This document shows, piece by piece, positions 9,513 through 20,733 of a stretch of 61,597 nucleotides of DNA; position 1 is the stretch's first letter, and each line of letters opens with the position of its first letter. Below the pieces are notes generated by a model. It did not search any database. It was not told the DNA's origin and saw nothing but the letters and a program-made list of their open reading frames with translations. Source of the stretch: Acidobacteriota bacterium (GTDB lineage: Bacteria; Acidobacteriota; Blastocatellia; RBC074); contig JACPYM010000012.1 in assembly GCA_016196035.1 (NCBI GenBank), forward strand, positions 1 to 61,597. The letters run 5' to 3'. A program made the translations under genes and the position numbers.

Positions 9513-9782
9513 ACGGTACCGCGCGCGCAGGCTTTTGCAAAGTCCTCAAAACATCCGCCAAAGACCTTTGGCTGACTCCTGATGCCTGGCAAATTGAAAA
9601 TCAGCCGGTATGCTCAGTTTGTCAGGAATCAGGAACCGGGCATCAGGAGTCAGTCAAACCGTTCGAGCGCTCGCGCTGGCGACTTTGCAAAAGCCCTGAC
9701 CGCGCGTGAGCAAGCGGCGGCCAGACGACTCAGCGACTGGCTCACGCTTGATGCGCCGCTCGCTCACGCGCGCGGTACCGTC
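9513..9782. repeat. Palindromic repeat family D copy 1, split by element A
   Basis: The outer arms are GGTACCGCGCGCG at the left and CGCTCACGCGCGCGGTACC at the right. The continuation of the left arm (TGAGCAAGCGG) is found only after the element A copy at 9528-9698. Joining the flanks restores a palindrome like the intact copy at 19901-19988. It lies in the 548-bp gap between two divergent genes; beyond it only leader hairpins at 9858-9904 are visible. Confidence 0.82.
9528..9698. mobile_element. MITE-like element A, copy 1 (inserted in family D)
   Basis: This 171-bp palindromic element ends in the inverted repeat CAGGGCTTTTGCAAAGTC (one G lost at the left end). The interior carries CTGATTCC-type octamers and a central inverted pair around CCGG. 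It encodes nothing. The flanking 10-mers ACCGCGCGCG (9518-9527) and ACCGCGCGTG (9699-9708) match at 9 of 10 positions, consistent with an older target-site duplication. Copies 2 and 3 are at 12816-12994 and 31194-31379. Confidence 0.85.
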
Positions 9783-9857
9783 CCAACCCAAGCCGCGCGG
9801 CACGGCACTTGCCGACCGGTCAGTAGCGATAAAAAGTCACCGCGGGAGCGCGGAATT

Positions 9858-9904
9858 CCACCGATTGGTGGGGAAGCATTCGCGTAACTTGCGAAGTATT
9901 CCCC
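9858..9904 (+). promoter_or_regulatory. Two small hairpins in the leader of the cytochrome c gene
   Basis: CCACCGATTGGTGG (9858-9871) is a 5-bp perfect hairpin. It overlaps a second imperfect stem-loop from GGGGAAGCATTCGC to GCGAAGTATTCCCC (9870-9904). Both lie 54-100 bp upstream of the ATG at 9958. A regulatory leader is possible but no known riboswitch is recognised; it may equally be a decayed repeat. Confidence 0.3.
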
Positions 9905-9957
9905 GTCTCCCGGCATTTTTTCCCATTCAACTCAATCACTTGGAGGCAGCGAGCATC

Positions 9958-11403
<1,446 letters not shown>

Positions 11404-11428
11404 ACCAGCGCGCAGCAAAAACGGTCGC

Positions 11429-11549
11429 CAGCGGGAGCGCCGCCGCCCCCGTCCGCTTTAGAGAGTTAAGCCGCGCAACTTCCTTGAATGTGGGGAAAGG
11501 ACGTTGCACGACTTAAGCAGAGGCGGACGGGGGGGTCGGCGCTCCCGTC
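11429..11549. repeat. Imperfect palindrome between convergent genes
   Basis: The left arm GCGGGAGCGCCGCCGCCCCC with GTCCGCTTTA (11431-11460) pairs with the right arm TAAGCAGAGGCGGACGGGGG and GGCGCTCCCG (11514-11547). An inner TTAAGCCGCGCAACTTCC/GACGTTGCACGACTTAA pair extends it. It sits between the stop codons of the cytochrome c gene (+) and the dipeptidase gene (-), where it could end both transcripts. Confidence 0.75.
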
Positions 11550-11552
11550 CAT

Positions 11553-12749
11553 TTAGCGTCGCTGCAACCGCGCCGCTACTTTTTCAACTTCGCCCAGCAA
11601 GCGCACAGTGTTCTCGCCCAAAATGTTGCGGATGTCTTTTTCCGCATAGCCCTTGCGCAAGAGCGCCTCGGTGATCTTGGGCAACTGCGTGCAATCCTTC
11701 ATGCCTTCGGGCATCGAACCGCCGTCGAAATCCGAACCCAACCCAACGTGATCCGCGCCGACCAGCTTCACCGCGTGGTCAATGTGTTCGACGATCTTTT
11801 CCCACGAAACTTTGGGCGCGGGGCCGAATTGCTTGGCAACCTCTTCGCGGGCTTTGGCGCGGTTTTCCGGGTTCTGACCGCCGAGTTGCTGCATGATCGC
11901 GCGCTGGGCGTCAGCCGTTTTCAGCCCGTATTGATACAGCCCTTCGTCAATAAAGCTGTCCAGGTAATTGATCTGAATCACGCCGCCTTTGGCCGCCAGC
12001 GCCTTGATCATCTCGTCGGTCATATTGCGCGGATGCCCGGCGACGGCGCGACACGAAGAATGCGACGCAATCATCGGCGCCTGACTCACGGCCAATGCGT
12101 CGAAAAACGTCTTGTCCGCCACGTGCGAAATGTCCACCAGCACGCCCAGCTTGTTCAGTTCACGCACGACGTCTTTGCCAAAATCGGTCAGGCCGTTGTG
12201 CTTCGGCGCATCACCCGACGAATCGGCCCAGTCGGTATTGACCGAATGCGTCAGCGTCAAATAGCGCACGCCCAGTTCGGCGTACATGCGCAACAGTGGC
12301 AGGCTGTTGTTGATCATGTGCCCGCCTTCCATCCCCATCAACGCGGCGACCTTGCCTTGCTTGTGCGCCTTGCGGATGTCGGCAGCCGTCGTACACAGCA
12401 TCACCTGATCGGGCATATCCGCCGCCAGCTTATGCACGGCGGCGATGCGTTCGAGCGAGTTATTAACGGCGAGGGGCCCGGTCACGGTGCCGGACATGAA
12501 GATCGAAAAGAACAGCGCGTTTAGCCCGCCCTTTTTCATGCGCGGCAGATCGAGTGCGTTGTCGGTATGTTCGTCGGTGAACTTCCAGCCCTCGCGTTGC
12601 AAGCGCGGCGTGGTGTCAATGTGTGTGTCAATCACGATGGAGGAAAAATGAATCTTTTTCGCCTTCTCGGCAATTTTGTCAGGTTGTTGGGCGAATGCGG
12701 GTAAAGCCGCCAGAGCCAGCAGGCAAAAGATTGAAATCATTCGTTGCAT
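11553..12749 (-). CDS. Membrane dipeptidase (peptidase family M19)
   Basis: The 398-residue protein is a renal-dipeptidase-type zinc peptidase with an N-terminal signal peptide (MQRMISIFCLLALAALPAFA, cut before QQPDK). Metal ligands are recognisable: HID in VIDTHIDTTP, the bridging Glu in GMEGGH, the downstream His in SHSSCRAVAGHPRNMTDE, and Asp in GLGSDFDGG. The family hydrolyses dipeptides, including some with a D-residue, and the signal peptide places it in the periplasm or on the surface. The start at 12749 is chosen because the upstream frame translates element A. A family B repeat forms its upstream region. It fits with the other exported peptidases in this window. Confidence 0.94.
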   Translation of the reverse strand: MQRMISIFCLLALAALPAFAQQPDKIAEKAKKIHFSSIVIDTHIDTTPRLQREGWKFTDEHTDNALDLPRMKKGGLNALFFSIFMSGTVTGPLAVNNSLERIAAVHKLAADMPDQVMLCTTAADIRKAHKQGKVAALMGMEGGHMINNSLPLLRMYAELGVRYLTLTHSVNTDWADSSGDAPKHNGLTDFGKDVVRELNKLGVLVDISHVADKTFFDALAVSQAPMIASHSSCRAVAGHPRNMTDEMIKALAAKGGVIQINYLDSFIDEGLYQYGLKTADAQRAIMQQLGGQNPENRAKAREEVAKQFGPAPKVSWEKIVEHIDHAVKLVGADHVGLGSDFDGGSMPEGMKDCTQLPKITEALLRKGYAEKDIRNILGENTVRLLGEVEKVAARLQRR

Positions 12750-12773
12750 AGATTCTCCGATGGATGAAGCAGG

Positions 12774-13044
12774 AGAGATTACGGAACAGACGGAAGCTGT
12801 TTCGGATGTTATTCGCAGGGCTTTTGCCAAGTCCTCAAAACATCCTCCAAAGACCTTTGACTGATTCCTGATTCCTGATTCCTGATTCCTGGCAAACTGA
12901 GAATACCGGCTGACTTTCAATTTGCCAGGAATCAGGAGTCAGGAGTCAGTCAACCCGTTCGAACGCTCGCGCTGGCGACTTGGCAAAAGCCCTGATGTTA
13001 TTCGTTCCGTCTGTTCCGTTATTTCCGTCTGTTCCGTAATCTCT
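12774..13044. repeat. Palindromic repeat family B copy 1, split by element A
   Basis: Outer arms are GAGATTACGGAACAGACGG (12775-12793) and CCGTCTGTTCCGTAATCTC (13025-13043). Element A occupies 12816-12994. The right side retains TTCCGTCTGTTCCGTTATTT, matching the intact copy at 45415-45516. It makes up most of the 308-bp gap between the dipeptidase and PqaA-like genes; no gene is seen there. Confidence 0.88.
12816..12994. mobile_element. MITE-like element A, copy 2 (inserted in family B)
   Basis: This 179-bp element has the ends CAGGGCTTTTGCCAAGTC and the exact complement GACTTGGCAAAAGCCCTG, so both ends share the same A-to-C variant. It contains four tandem CTGATTCC octamers. The perfect 10-bp direct repeat ATGTTATTCG flanks it (12806-12815 and 12995-13004). 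No coding capacity. Confidence 0.92.
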
Positions 13045-13057
13045 TTTTACTTGGTTG

Positions 13058-14482
13058 TTACTTCTTCGTGCTTGCGTATTTTGTTGCGGCCTCTGCCCAC
13101 TTGTGCGGCAATACATCCGGCACGACGCTGACCTCGGTGGTGAACTTGAACGGATACTTGCCGCCGCTGTCATACACCAACTCGACAAAGAACGCCGTGT
13201 AACCGCTGGCCGGTTTCGCGACGCGGCCTACATACGCACCGTTCGTTTCGGCCTGCAAGGGCGTGCTCGTATACGCCTTGCCAAGCACGTCCAGACGAAA
13301 GTCACGCGCCTTAGAATTCGTCGCTTGCCACAGATTCACTTCGCGCGGCTTGTCTTTCGGCGTGACGGTCAGCGTGCCATCCGCCGCCTTGCGCCAGGTG
13401 AATTGCGGGCGTGGTTTGTTTGTGATGACGGCCTGATAAAACGCCGCCAGGCTTTGCAGCGCATCCGAACCGGCCAGATCGTGCTTGGCGTTCGGCACAT
13501 AACGAATATGCTTTTCTTCCGGCAATTCGCCGTAATAAAACTGCGAATTGTCGGGCAGAAAAAATTGATCGCCGGATGCGTTAATCATGAACTTCGGCAT
13601 CTTCAGGCTGGCGCGTTGGCGATAATTGAATGGGTCTTCGATGCCCAGCACCGCTTGGTATTCGGGCGTGCCGATCTTGTGCGGGAACAGACCGTGATTG
13701 ACATAATCGTTGAGCGCCGAAGAGAAGAACCCATAAACCTCAAAATGATGGCGCGTGATCGCTTCGCTGTTGAGCGCGTCAATCACCATCGGCGCAATCG
13801 CCATCACACGTTTGTCCACCGTGCCCACCAGCCAGGTCGTCCAACCACGTTTCGATCCGCCGGTGATGACGAACTGATCAATTTTGAGTTTGCCGCCCGC
13901 CTCACTCGCCAGAAACTCTTGCACGGCATCCAGCGCGCGCACGCCGCTTTTGACCATCGCCAACCGCACCAGCCAGAAATCATCTTTGGTCGTGAAATGT
14001 TTGACCCGCGTGTAAGCGATCAGATCGTCTTCCGAACGTCCCTTGTCCGGCGAATCAGTGAAATACAACGGTTGATTCGGCACCATCCCTAATTCAGCCA
14101 CAACGGTGTTCGTGTCACTGGCGATCATCGTCGCACGTTCGGAGAGTTTGGTCGGCGCGGCGTCTTTGTTGCTGCCGCCGCCGATGTAAAGCAACGCGCT
14201 CCGGCCTGCCGCGCCGCTCGCCAACTTGTCCGGCTTGACCACCGTCAGCCAATGCTTCCACACCGGACGATCAACGTCTTTCGCGCTGCGCCAGGTTTGC
14301 GAAGTCAGTTCCAACACATAGCCCGTCAGCCCCGGCGCTTTGATCGTGTTGACCAGCTTCCAGCCGTAGACGGCGTCTTTTTGCGCGATGTAACGATCAA
14401 GGGCCGTTTGGCGTTCCTGGGCGAACACAGCCGCGCTCAGCGCCAGCCACAACATCACAACGATCTGCATGCGACGAATCAT
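13058..14482 (-). CDS. PhoPQ-activated pathogenicity-related (PqaA-like) protein
   Basis: The 474-residue secreted protein (signal peptide MIRRMQIVVMLWLALSAAVFA) matches the PhoPQ-activated pathogenicity-related family. Recognisable features are the N-terminal ALDRYIAQKD, GGGSN near residue 100, the nucleophile-elbow-like FVITGGSKRGW near 205, and the following APMVID. The fold is alpha/beta hydrolase-like, with Ser in GGSKRG the probable nucleophile. Biochemical activity of the family is not well established; in Salmonella PqaA is linked to antimicrobial-peptide resistance. The ATG at 14482 has GGAGAGG upstream and lies 12 bp after the stop of the next upstream gene, so co-transcription with 14495-16123 is likely. 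Confidence 0.9.
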   Translation of the reverse strand: MIRRMQIVVMLWLALSAAVFAQERQTALDRYIAQKDAVYGWKLVNTIKAPGLTGYVLELTSQTWRSAKDVDRPVWKHWLTVVKPDKLASGAAGRSALLYIGGGSNKDAAPTKLSERATMIASDTNTVVAELGMVPNQPLYFTDSPDKGRSEDDLIAYTRVKHFTTKDDFWLVRLAMVKSGVRALDAVQEFLASEAGGKLKIDQFVITGGSKRGWTTWLVGTVDKRVMAIAPMVIDALNSEAITRHHFEVYGFFSSALNDYVNHGLFPHKIGTPEYQAVLGIEDPFNYRQRASLKMPKFMINASGDQFFLPDNSQFYYGELPEEKHIRYVPNAKHDLAGSDALQSLAAFYQAVITNKPRPQFTWRKAADGTLTVTPKDKPREVNLWQATNSKARDFRLDVLGKAYTSTPLQAETNGAYVGRVAKPASGYTAFFVELVYDSGGKYPFKFTTEVSVVPDVLPHKWAEAATKYASTKK

Positions 14483-14494
14483 CAGTCCTCTCCT

Positions 14495-16123
14495 TTACGG
14501 TGCGGCGGGTAGCTTCACCAGCTTCAGCCCGGCATTTTCATAAACGATCTCGAACGGCAGCTTCGCCTGCTTGGGCACGACGGCGAATCCGGCGCGATAC
14601 TTTTGCGCCAACATTGCAAATTGCTCGGCGCTCAATTCGCCGTAAGCCTTGTTCAACGGGCGGCGATTTTCCAACCCGCGCGCCGTGGGCAATTTGCCGC
14701 CGGTTAAATCTTTCAACCGCGCAAACCACTCATTCATTTGCAACGCTCCGTCGGGATTGGTTTTGAACTCGACGACGTTTGAACGATCCGTCAGCACGGT
14801 GAACCCTTCATTGGCGGGCGAGGTCAGGTAAACGGTGTCGCGCGCGCCGTGGGCTTTGATCCAATTGCACATCTCGATCCATTGCCATTCCCGCTGATTG
14901 CCGCCTTTGTCGCTGAGGTCGGAATACACCGTCACACCCCAGCGGAATTCCGCGTCCGGCTGCCGCGCGACACGATAACCCCAAATCGAAGCGGCCAATA
15001 TCAATCCGACATTCAGCGCAGGCACCAACCAGCGCTGGCCTTGGCGTTGCCCCTGGCGTTGAGAAGCCGCAGCCAACACAAGATTGAATAGCAACACAAC
15101 CGCCAGCGTGCCAAATACCGTCAGTAACGGACTCAACCGAATGCATTGCAGGTTGGCGAACTTGTCGTTTTTGAGCAGGTAGTAATCGCTGAAATGCATC
15201 AGCGCCAGCACGGCGAATGCGGCACTTAACCCAAACAACACGCCAACTGCGCGCGCCTCCGTCCGTTCACCGCGCCGTAACCACCACCAGACCAGCCCCA
15301 ACACAACGAAATGCCCGCCGACCCACAACCCGTGCGCCGCCGACATCAACGCGAAATGGTGCGGGTGGCGGAAATCAATGTAATAGGCCAGCGAATACTC
15401 GCTGACGACTGGCTGCAACAAACCGCGCCGCAACATGCCCAGCAGATGCCCAAAGGCCGGCGCGGCGGCAGCCAGATAACACGCCGCCAGCTTCAGCACC
15501 TCTCGCCAACCGAACGTGCGCAATTGCAGCACGAAAAACGGCGCGATCATCAGCGTCCAGATGACGCCGATCTGTAAGTGAAAGAGCACCGCCAAGCCGG
15601 CGCACATCGCCGTCAGCGCGTAACGCCGCTGAATCAGCATGGCCGTAGACAGCAACACAAAGGCGTGCGCAAACAGGGGCGGTTGCAGTTCGGCGTTGCC
15701 GATGAAATCGTTCTCTTCCAACCCGCGCCCGGCCCAAAGGAAACCCGTGGCGATGAACAGACCAACGGCCAGATACGCCAGCCGCCCCAAACCAACCGTG
15801 CGGCACAAATACCAAAGCGCCCCCGCCAGCAACAGCGCGCCTAACACATGTAACGCGATGAGGCCGCGCGTTTCGCCCAGCAACGACGACGCCCCGGCCA
15901 GCAGCCACGCAAACACGCGATGATGATAGAGCCGCAATGAAATGTTGAAATCGCCCGGCAGATAATTCGGATCAAGCAGGCGCCGCACAACGGGCAACAG
16001 CCCTGAGTGATTGGACGCGCCGATGCTGATGCCGCCGTTGAAGGCGGTGCAGAGCGCAGCGATGACAGCGATGCTCGCGGCAGTGAGTACGCCCTCAAGC
16101 CAGGCAGTTCTTGTCTTGTTCAT
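14495..16123 (-). CDS. Multi-pass membrane protein of unknown function
   Basis: The 542-residue protein has about 11 transmembrane segments in residues 12-410 and a soluble C-terminal region of about 130 residues. The membrane part carries conserved-looking loops (PNYLPGDFN, LEENDFIGNAELQPPLFAHA) that recall large GT-C-like or DUF6798-type bacterial membrane proteins, an uncertain assignment. The C-terminal part (RDTVYLTSPANEGF, VVEFKTNPDGALQMNEWFARL) resembles the exported tails of these proteins. The start at 16123 is chosen because the upstream codons run into the family F element. It probably forms a unit with the PqaA-like gene downstream. Function unknown; envelope glycan or lipid work is a guess. 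Confidence 0.8.
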   Translation of the reverse strand: MNKTRTAWLEGVLTAASIAVIAALCTAFNGGISIGASNHSGLLPVVRRLLDPNYLPGDFNISLRLYHHRVFAWLLAGASSLLGETRGLIALHVLGALLLAGALWYLCRTVGLGRLAYLAVGLFIATGFLWAGRGLEENDFIGNAELQPPLFAHAFVLLSTAMLIQRRYALTAMCAGLAVLFHLQIGVIWTLMIAPFFVLQLRTFGWREVLKLAACYLAAAAPAFGHLLGMLRRGLLQPVVSEYSLAYYIDFRHPHHFALMSAAHGLWVGGHFVVLGLVWWWLRRGERTEARAVGVLFGLSAAFAVLALMHFSDYYLLKNDKFANLQCIRLSPLLTVFGTLAVVLLFNLVLAAASQRQGQRQGQRWLVPALNVGLILAASIWGYRVARQPDAEFRWGVTVYSDLSDKGGNQREWQWIEMCNWIKAHGARDTVYLTSPANEGFTVLTDRSNVVEFKTNPDGALQMNEWFARLKDLTGGKLPTARGLENRRPLNKAYGELSAEQFAMLAQKYRAGFAVVPKQAKLPFEIVYENAGLKLVKLPAAP

Positions 16124-16159
16124 CAACCTTAACGCCTTCGTAAAACTTGCGCAGGCCAC

Positions 16160-16260
16160 CTGGGTACGCACCGCTTCCAGCGTGCAGGAGTCAAGTCAGA
16201 GCTGTTGGCCGGTCAAAGCAGCTTGCCAAGACTGCACGCTGGAAGCGGTGCGTACCCAGG
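16160..16260. repeat. Palindromic element, family F copy 2
   Basis: The ends CTGGGTACGCACCGCTTCC plus AGCGTGCA match their complements at 16234-16260. The palindrome continues outward as GCCACC/GGTGGC, unlike the other copies, so the flanks are copy-specific. It lies between two co-directional minus-strand genes (start 16123, stop 16295). Confidence 0.9.
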
Positions 16261-16294
16261 TGGCCGGCACTGCCTCATTACGCACTCGCCTTAC

Positions 16295-17320
16295 TCACGA
16301 TTTCAACTCGCCCCGTTTACGTTGCACATAGAACGACAACAGCAATAGCAAACCAACCGCCGTCCAAAACAACACGCGCAACTTCCGATAAACCGCCAGC
16401 GCCACGCCGGTCAGCGAACCCAGGCCCAGCACCTCGGCCAGCAATCCGGCGCTCGCTTCGTCAACACCCAGGCGCACCGGCACAAACGCAAACGCGAAAT
16501 TGATGAAGCGGCCAATCGCTTCAAAGAGAAAGACGGCCAGCCAACTCGTATGCACGCCCAGCAAATGCAGCGTCAGCCAGATTTCGAGTACGCCAAATAA
16601 ATGGAAGCCCGCTTCGTACACGCAGACCCAGGCGAAATCGCGGGGCCGCTGGCGATAAAACTTGAAATGGTGCTCTTCCAACCGTTGCAATTTCTGCAAG
16701 GGCGCTTCGAGCCGCTGAATGATGGAATGGAAAACCTGATGAAGACTGCTTATGTGCGCGCCTACTTTACGCAAAAGCTCGATCAGTGACCAGCGCCGCC
16801 ACCACACCAGCGCCGCCACCAGCAAAAATGTGCCCAATCCCAACGCCAGCCCCGCGCTGACCAAACCCAGCGGCGTGTGCCATCCGGTAACCGTGAGTAA
16901 CACCAGCGCCCCGGCCAGCATCACCACACAGGCGCTCAAAACGTAACTGAAGAGTTCCAGCGTTTGGGAAGCTACCACCGTCGCCAGCGGCAAATGCGCG
17001 CTGAAAATCACCAGCCGCGCCGGCTCGGCCAAGAGCGGCCCCGCCGTCGTCAGGTTGCCGATGGCGTCGCCGATGACGCGCGCGCGCCAGACACAAAACA
17101 AACCCACGCCGCGCTCGTCTTCGTGCAAACAGCGCAACCAGGCCAGCGCGCGCAGCACCGGACGCAAGCCGGAAACGATCAGTATCCACGCGAAACGCCC
17201 ATCCAGCGCGCGCACGCGCTGCCAGAGTTCGTGCGCATCGAATCGTTGCAGGATAAAAACGAAGAGGGCCGCGCCGCCGAGGAGAGAAATTAAGGTGAGC
17301 AGGTGGGCGCGCGCTTTCAT
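16295..17320 (-). CDS. Flippase-like membrane protein (LPG synthase TM/UPF0104 family)
   Basis: The 341-residue product has about eight transmembrane segments and resembles the lysylphosphatidylglycerol synthase transmembrane/UPF0104 family. Family hallmarks seen are the N-terminal LISLLGGAALFVFIL segment, the RALAWLRCL stretch, a GDAIGNLTTAGPLLAEPARL loop, and the terminal PVRLGVDEASAGLLAEVLGL. Proteins of this family lacking the soluble catalytic domain often work as lipid or glycolipid flippases or accessory proteins in envelope synthesis; the precise role here is unknown. Start 17320 avoids a low-quality upstream extension that crosses the 17367-17431 palindrome. Confidence 0.85.
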   Translation of the reverse strand: MKARAHLLTLISLLGGAALFVFILQRFDAHELWQRVRALDGRFAWILIVSGLRPVLRALAWLRCLHEDERGVGLFCVWRARVIGDAIGNLTTAGPLLAEPARLVIFSAHLPLATVVASQTLELFSYVLSACVVMLAGALVLLTVTGWHTPLGLVSAGLALGLGTFLLVAALVWWRRWSLIELLRKVGAHISSLHQVFHSIIQRLEAPLQKLQRLEEHHFKFYRQRPRDFAWVCVYEAGFHLFGVLEIWLTLHLLGVHTSWLAVFLFEAIGRFINFAFAFVPVRLGVDEASAGLLAEVLGLGSLTGVALAVYRKLRVLFWTAVGLLLLLSFYVQRKRGELKS

Positions 17321-17366
17321 TTCGAGACAAGCTAGCGGGAGGGCGTTGTCAACGCGGGGTTGCCGC

Positions 17367-17431
17367 TTGTAGTTCCGCCTACAGGCGGCGCATTTGCCAA
17401 TCAAGCTGACCGCCTGAAGGCGGAACTACAA
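17367..17431. repeat. Palindrome with TTGTAGTTCCGCC arms
   Basis: TTGTAGTTCCGCCTACAGGC (from 17367) pairs with GCCTGAAGGCGGAACTACAA (to 17431), each arm itself containing a small GCCT(N)AGGC hairpin, giving a cruciform-like structure. It lies immediately past the stop codon of tex (17441, minus strand), so it could act as its terminator. A single copy is seen here. Confidence 0.8.
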
Positions 17432-17440
17432 ACGTAATTC

Positions 17441-19870
<2,430 letters not shown>

Positions 19871-19900
19871 GTAAGGTTACTTCGGGTTAGGTGGTTGGTA

Positions 19901-19988
19901 CAGTACCGCGCGCGTGAGCAAGCGGAACCGTCAGTGTTAATCATTGAATAAGGGATGACGATCCCGCTTGCTGACGCGCGCGGTACTG
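19901..19988. repeat. Palindromic repeat family D copy 2 (uninterrupted)
   Basis: Terminal arms CAGTACCGCGCGCGTGAGC (plus AAGCGG) and the complement at 19964-19988 match over 25 bp with one mismatch. This is the empty-site form of the repeat interrupted by element A at 9528-9698. Its right half lies inside the NUDIX gene and encodes the last residues and the stop codon (19941). Confidence 0.88.
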
Positions 19989-20519
19989 CATGGTCTTGCG
20001 CACCATGCGCAAAACCGATTCTTCGGTCGTCAGTGTTTCGATCTCATCCAACGCCACCCAAGCCAATTCGCGCGATTCGCGGCTGACGGTCAGCGGCGCG
20101 TGGCGGTCGGCCTGAAAGGCGTAGCGGATGTCGTAGTGAAAATGTTCCGGCTCGTGCGGACGAGCCGGGATGGCGTGGATGTCTACGTCAAAGATGTAAG
20201 ACACGAGCAATTGCAAATCCTGTAAGCCGGATTCTTCGCGCGCCTCGCGCCAGGCGGCGGCCAGCATGTCGGGATCGTTATCCACGTGCCCGCCGAGTTG
20301 CACCCAGAGATTCAACTTGCGGTGATGCGTCAGCAAGGTGTGCGTCAGGTCGTAATCAACGACCCAAGCCGAACCGGTCAGATGGCCGACCTGCAAGGCG
20401 CGGGCGGCACAATTTTCGTAGGTCTGCACAAACTGGATCAGTGCGTCGCACATGGCGTGTTCGCGGGCGTCAAAGGATTGATGCGCTTGTAAGTGCTGTA
20501 TGAGATTGCGGCGATTCAT
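19941..20519 (-). CDS. NUDIX hydrolase
   Basis: The 192-residue cytoplasmic protein has a NUDIX box in GGHVDNDPDMLAAAWREAREESG (two halves: GGHVDNDPDM and REAREESGL, about residues 78-101). The REAREESG core that binds metal is intact, while the usual first Glu of the box is Pro. This variation is found in pyrophosphohydrolases with a GGHxD start. Substrate is unknown. Two starts are possible: GTG at 20555 or ATG at 20519; I prefer the latter because homologues begin MNRRxLxxHL. The final residues (RARQQAGSSSLIQ) come from the family D palindrome, so the original C-terminus was probably replaced. Confidence 0.88.
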   Translation of the reverse strand: MNRRNLIQHLQAHQSFDAREHAMCDALIQFVQTYENCAARALQVGHLTGSAWVVDYDLTHTLLTHHRKLNLWVQLGGHVDNDPDMLAAAWREAREESGLQDLQLLVSYIFDVDIHAIPARPHEPEHFHYDIRYAFQADRHAPLTVSRESRELAWVALDEIETLTTEESVLRMVRKTMQYRARQQAGSSSLIQ

Positions 20520-20601
20520 GCGTGCTTGAATTTCTTTGGTGCTTTGCGGCGTCACCCTATCACAACGGCGCGCTATGCCTCAAACGCCGGCCATCGCCTC
20601 A

Positions 20602-20720
20602 GCCAGAGTAGCGCAACCCGCCGGGGTTGCGCCGTTTCATCGTCCGCACCACGGTTGATGTTGAACACCGTGATGGCAATGATGAAACGGCGCAACCCCG
20701 GCGGGTTGCGCTACTCTGGC
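20602..20720. repeat. Long perfect palindrome (40-bp arms)
   Basis: GCCAGAGTAGCGCAACCCGC (20602-) runs 40 bp and is exactly complementary to 20681-20720, with a 39-nt spacer. It lies between the NUDIX start and the stop codon of oligopeptidase B (20734). There is no long U-tract, so a simple intrinsic terminator is less likely than a repeat element, although the RNA would form a very stable hairpin in the 3' region. Confidence 0.92.
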
Positions 20721-20733
20721 GGAAGCTGTCGGT

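Noticed and set aside
9410-9592. N-terminal extension of the BNR protein (and similar extensions at 12750-12920, 31056-31298 and 9706-9957)
   Set aside because: These extensions translate element A or family D repeats (phrases like KVFGGCFEDFAKA), not conserved protein. Signal peptides and ribosome-binding sites support the inner starts.
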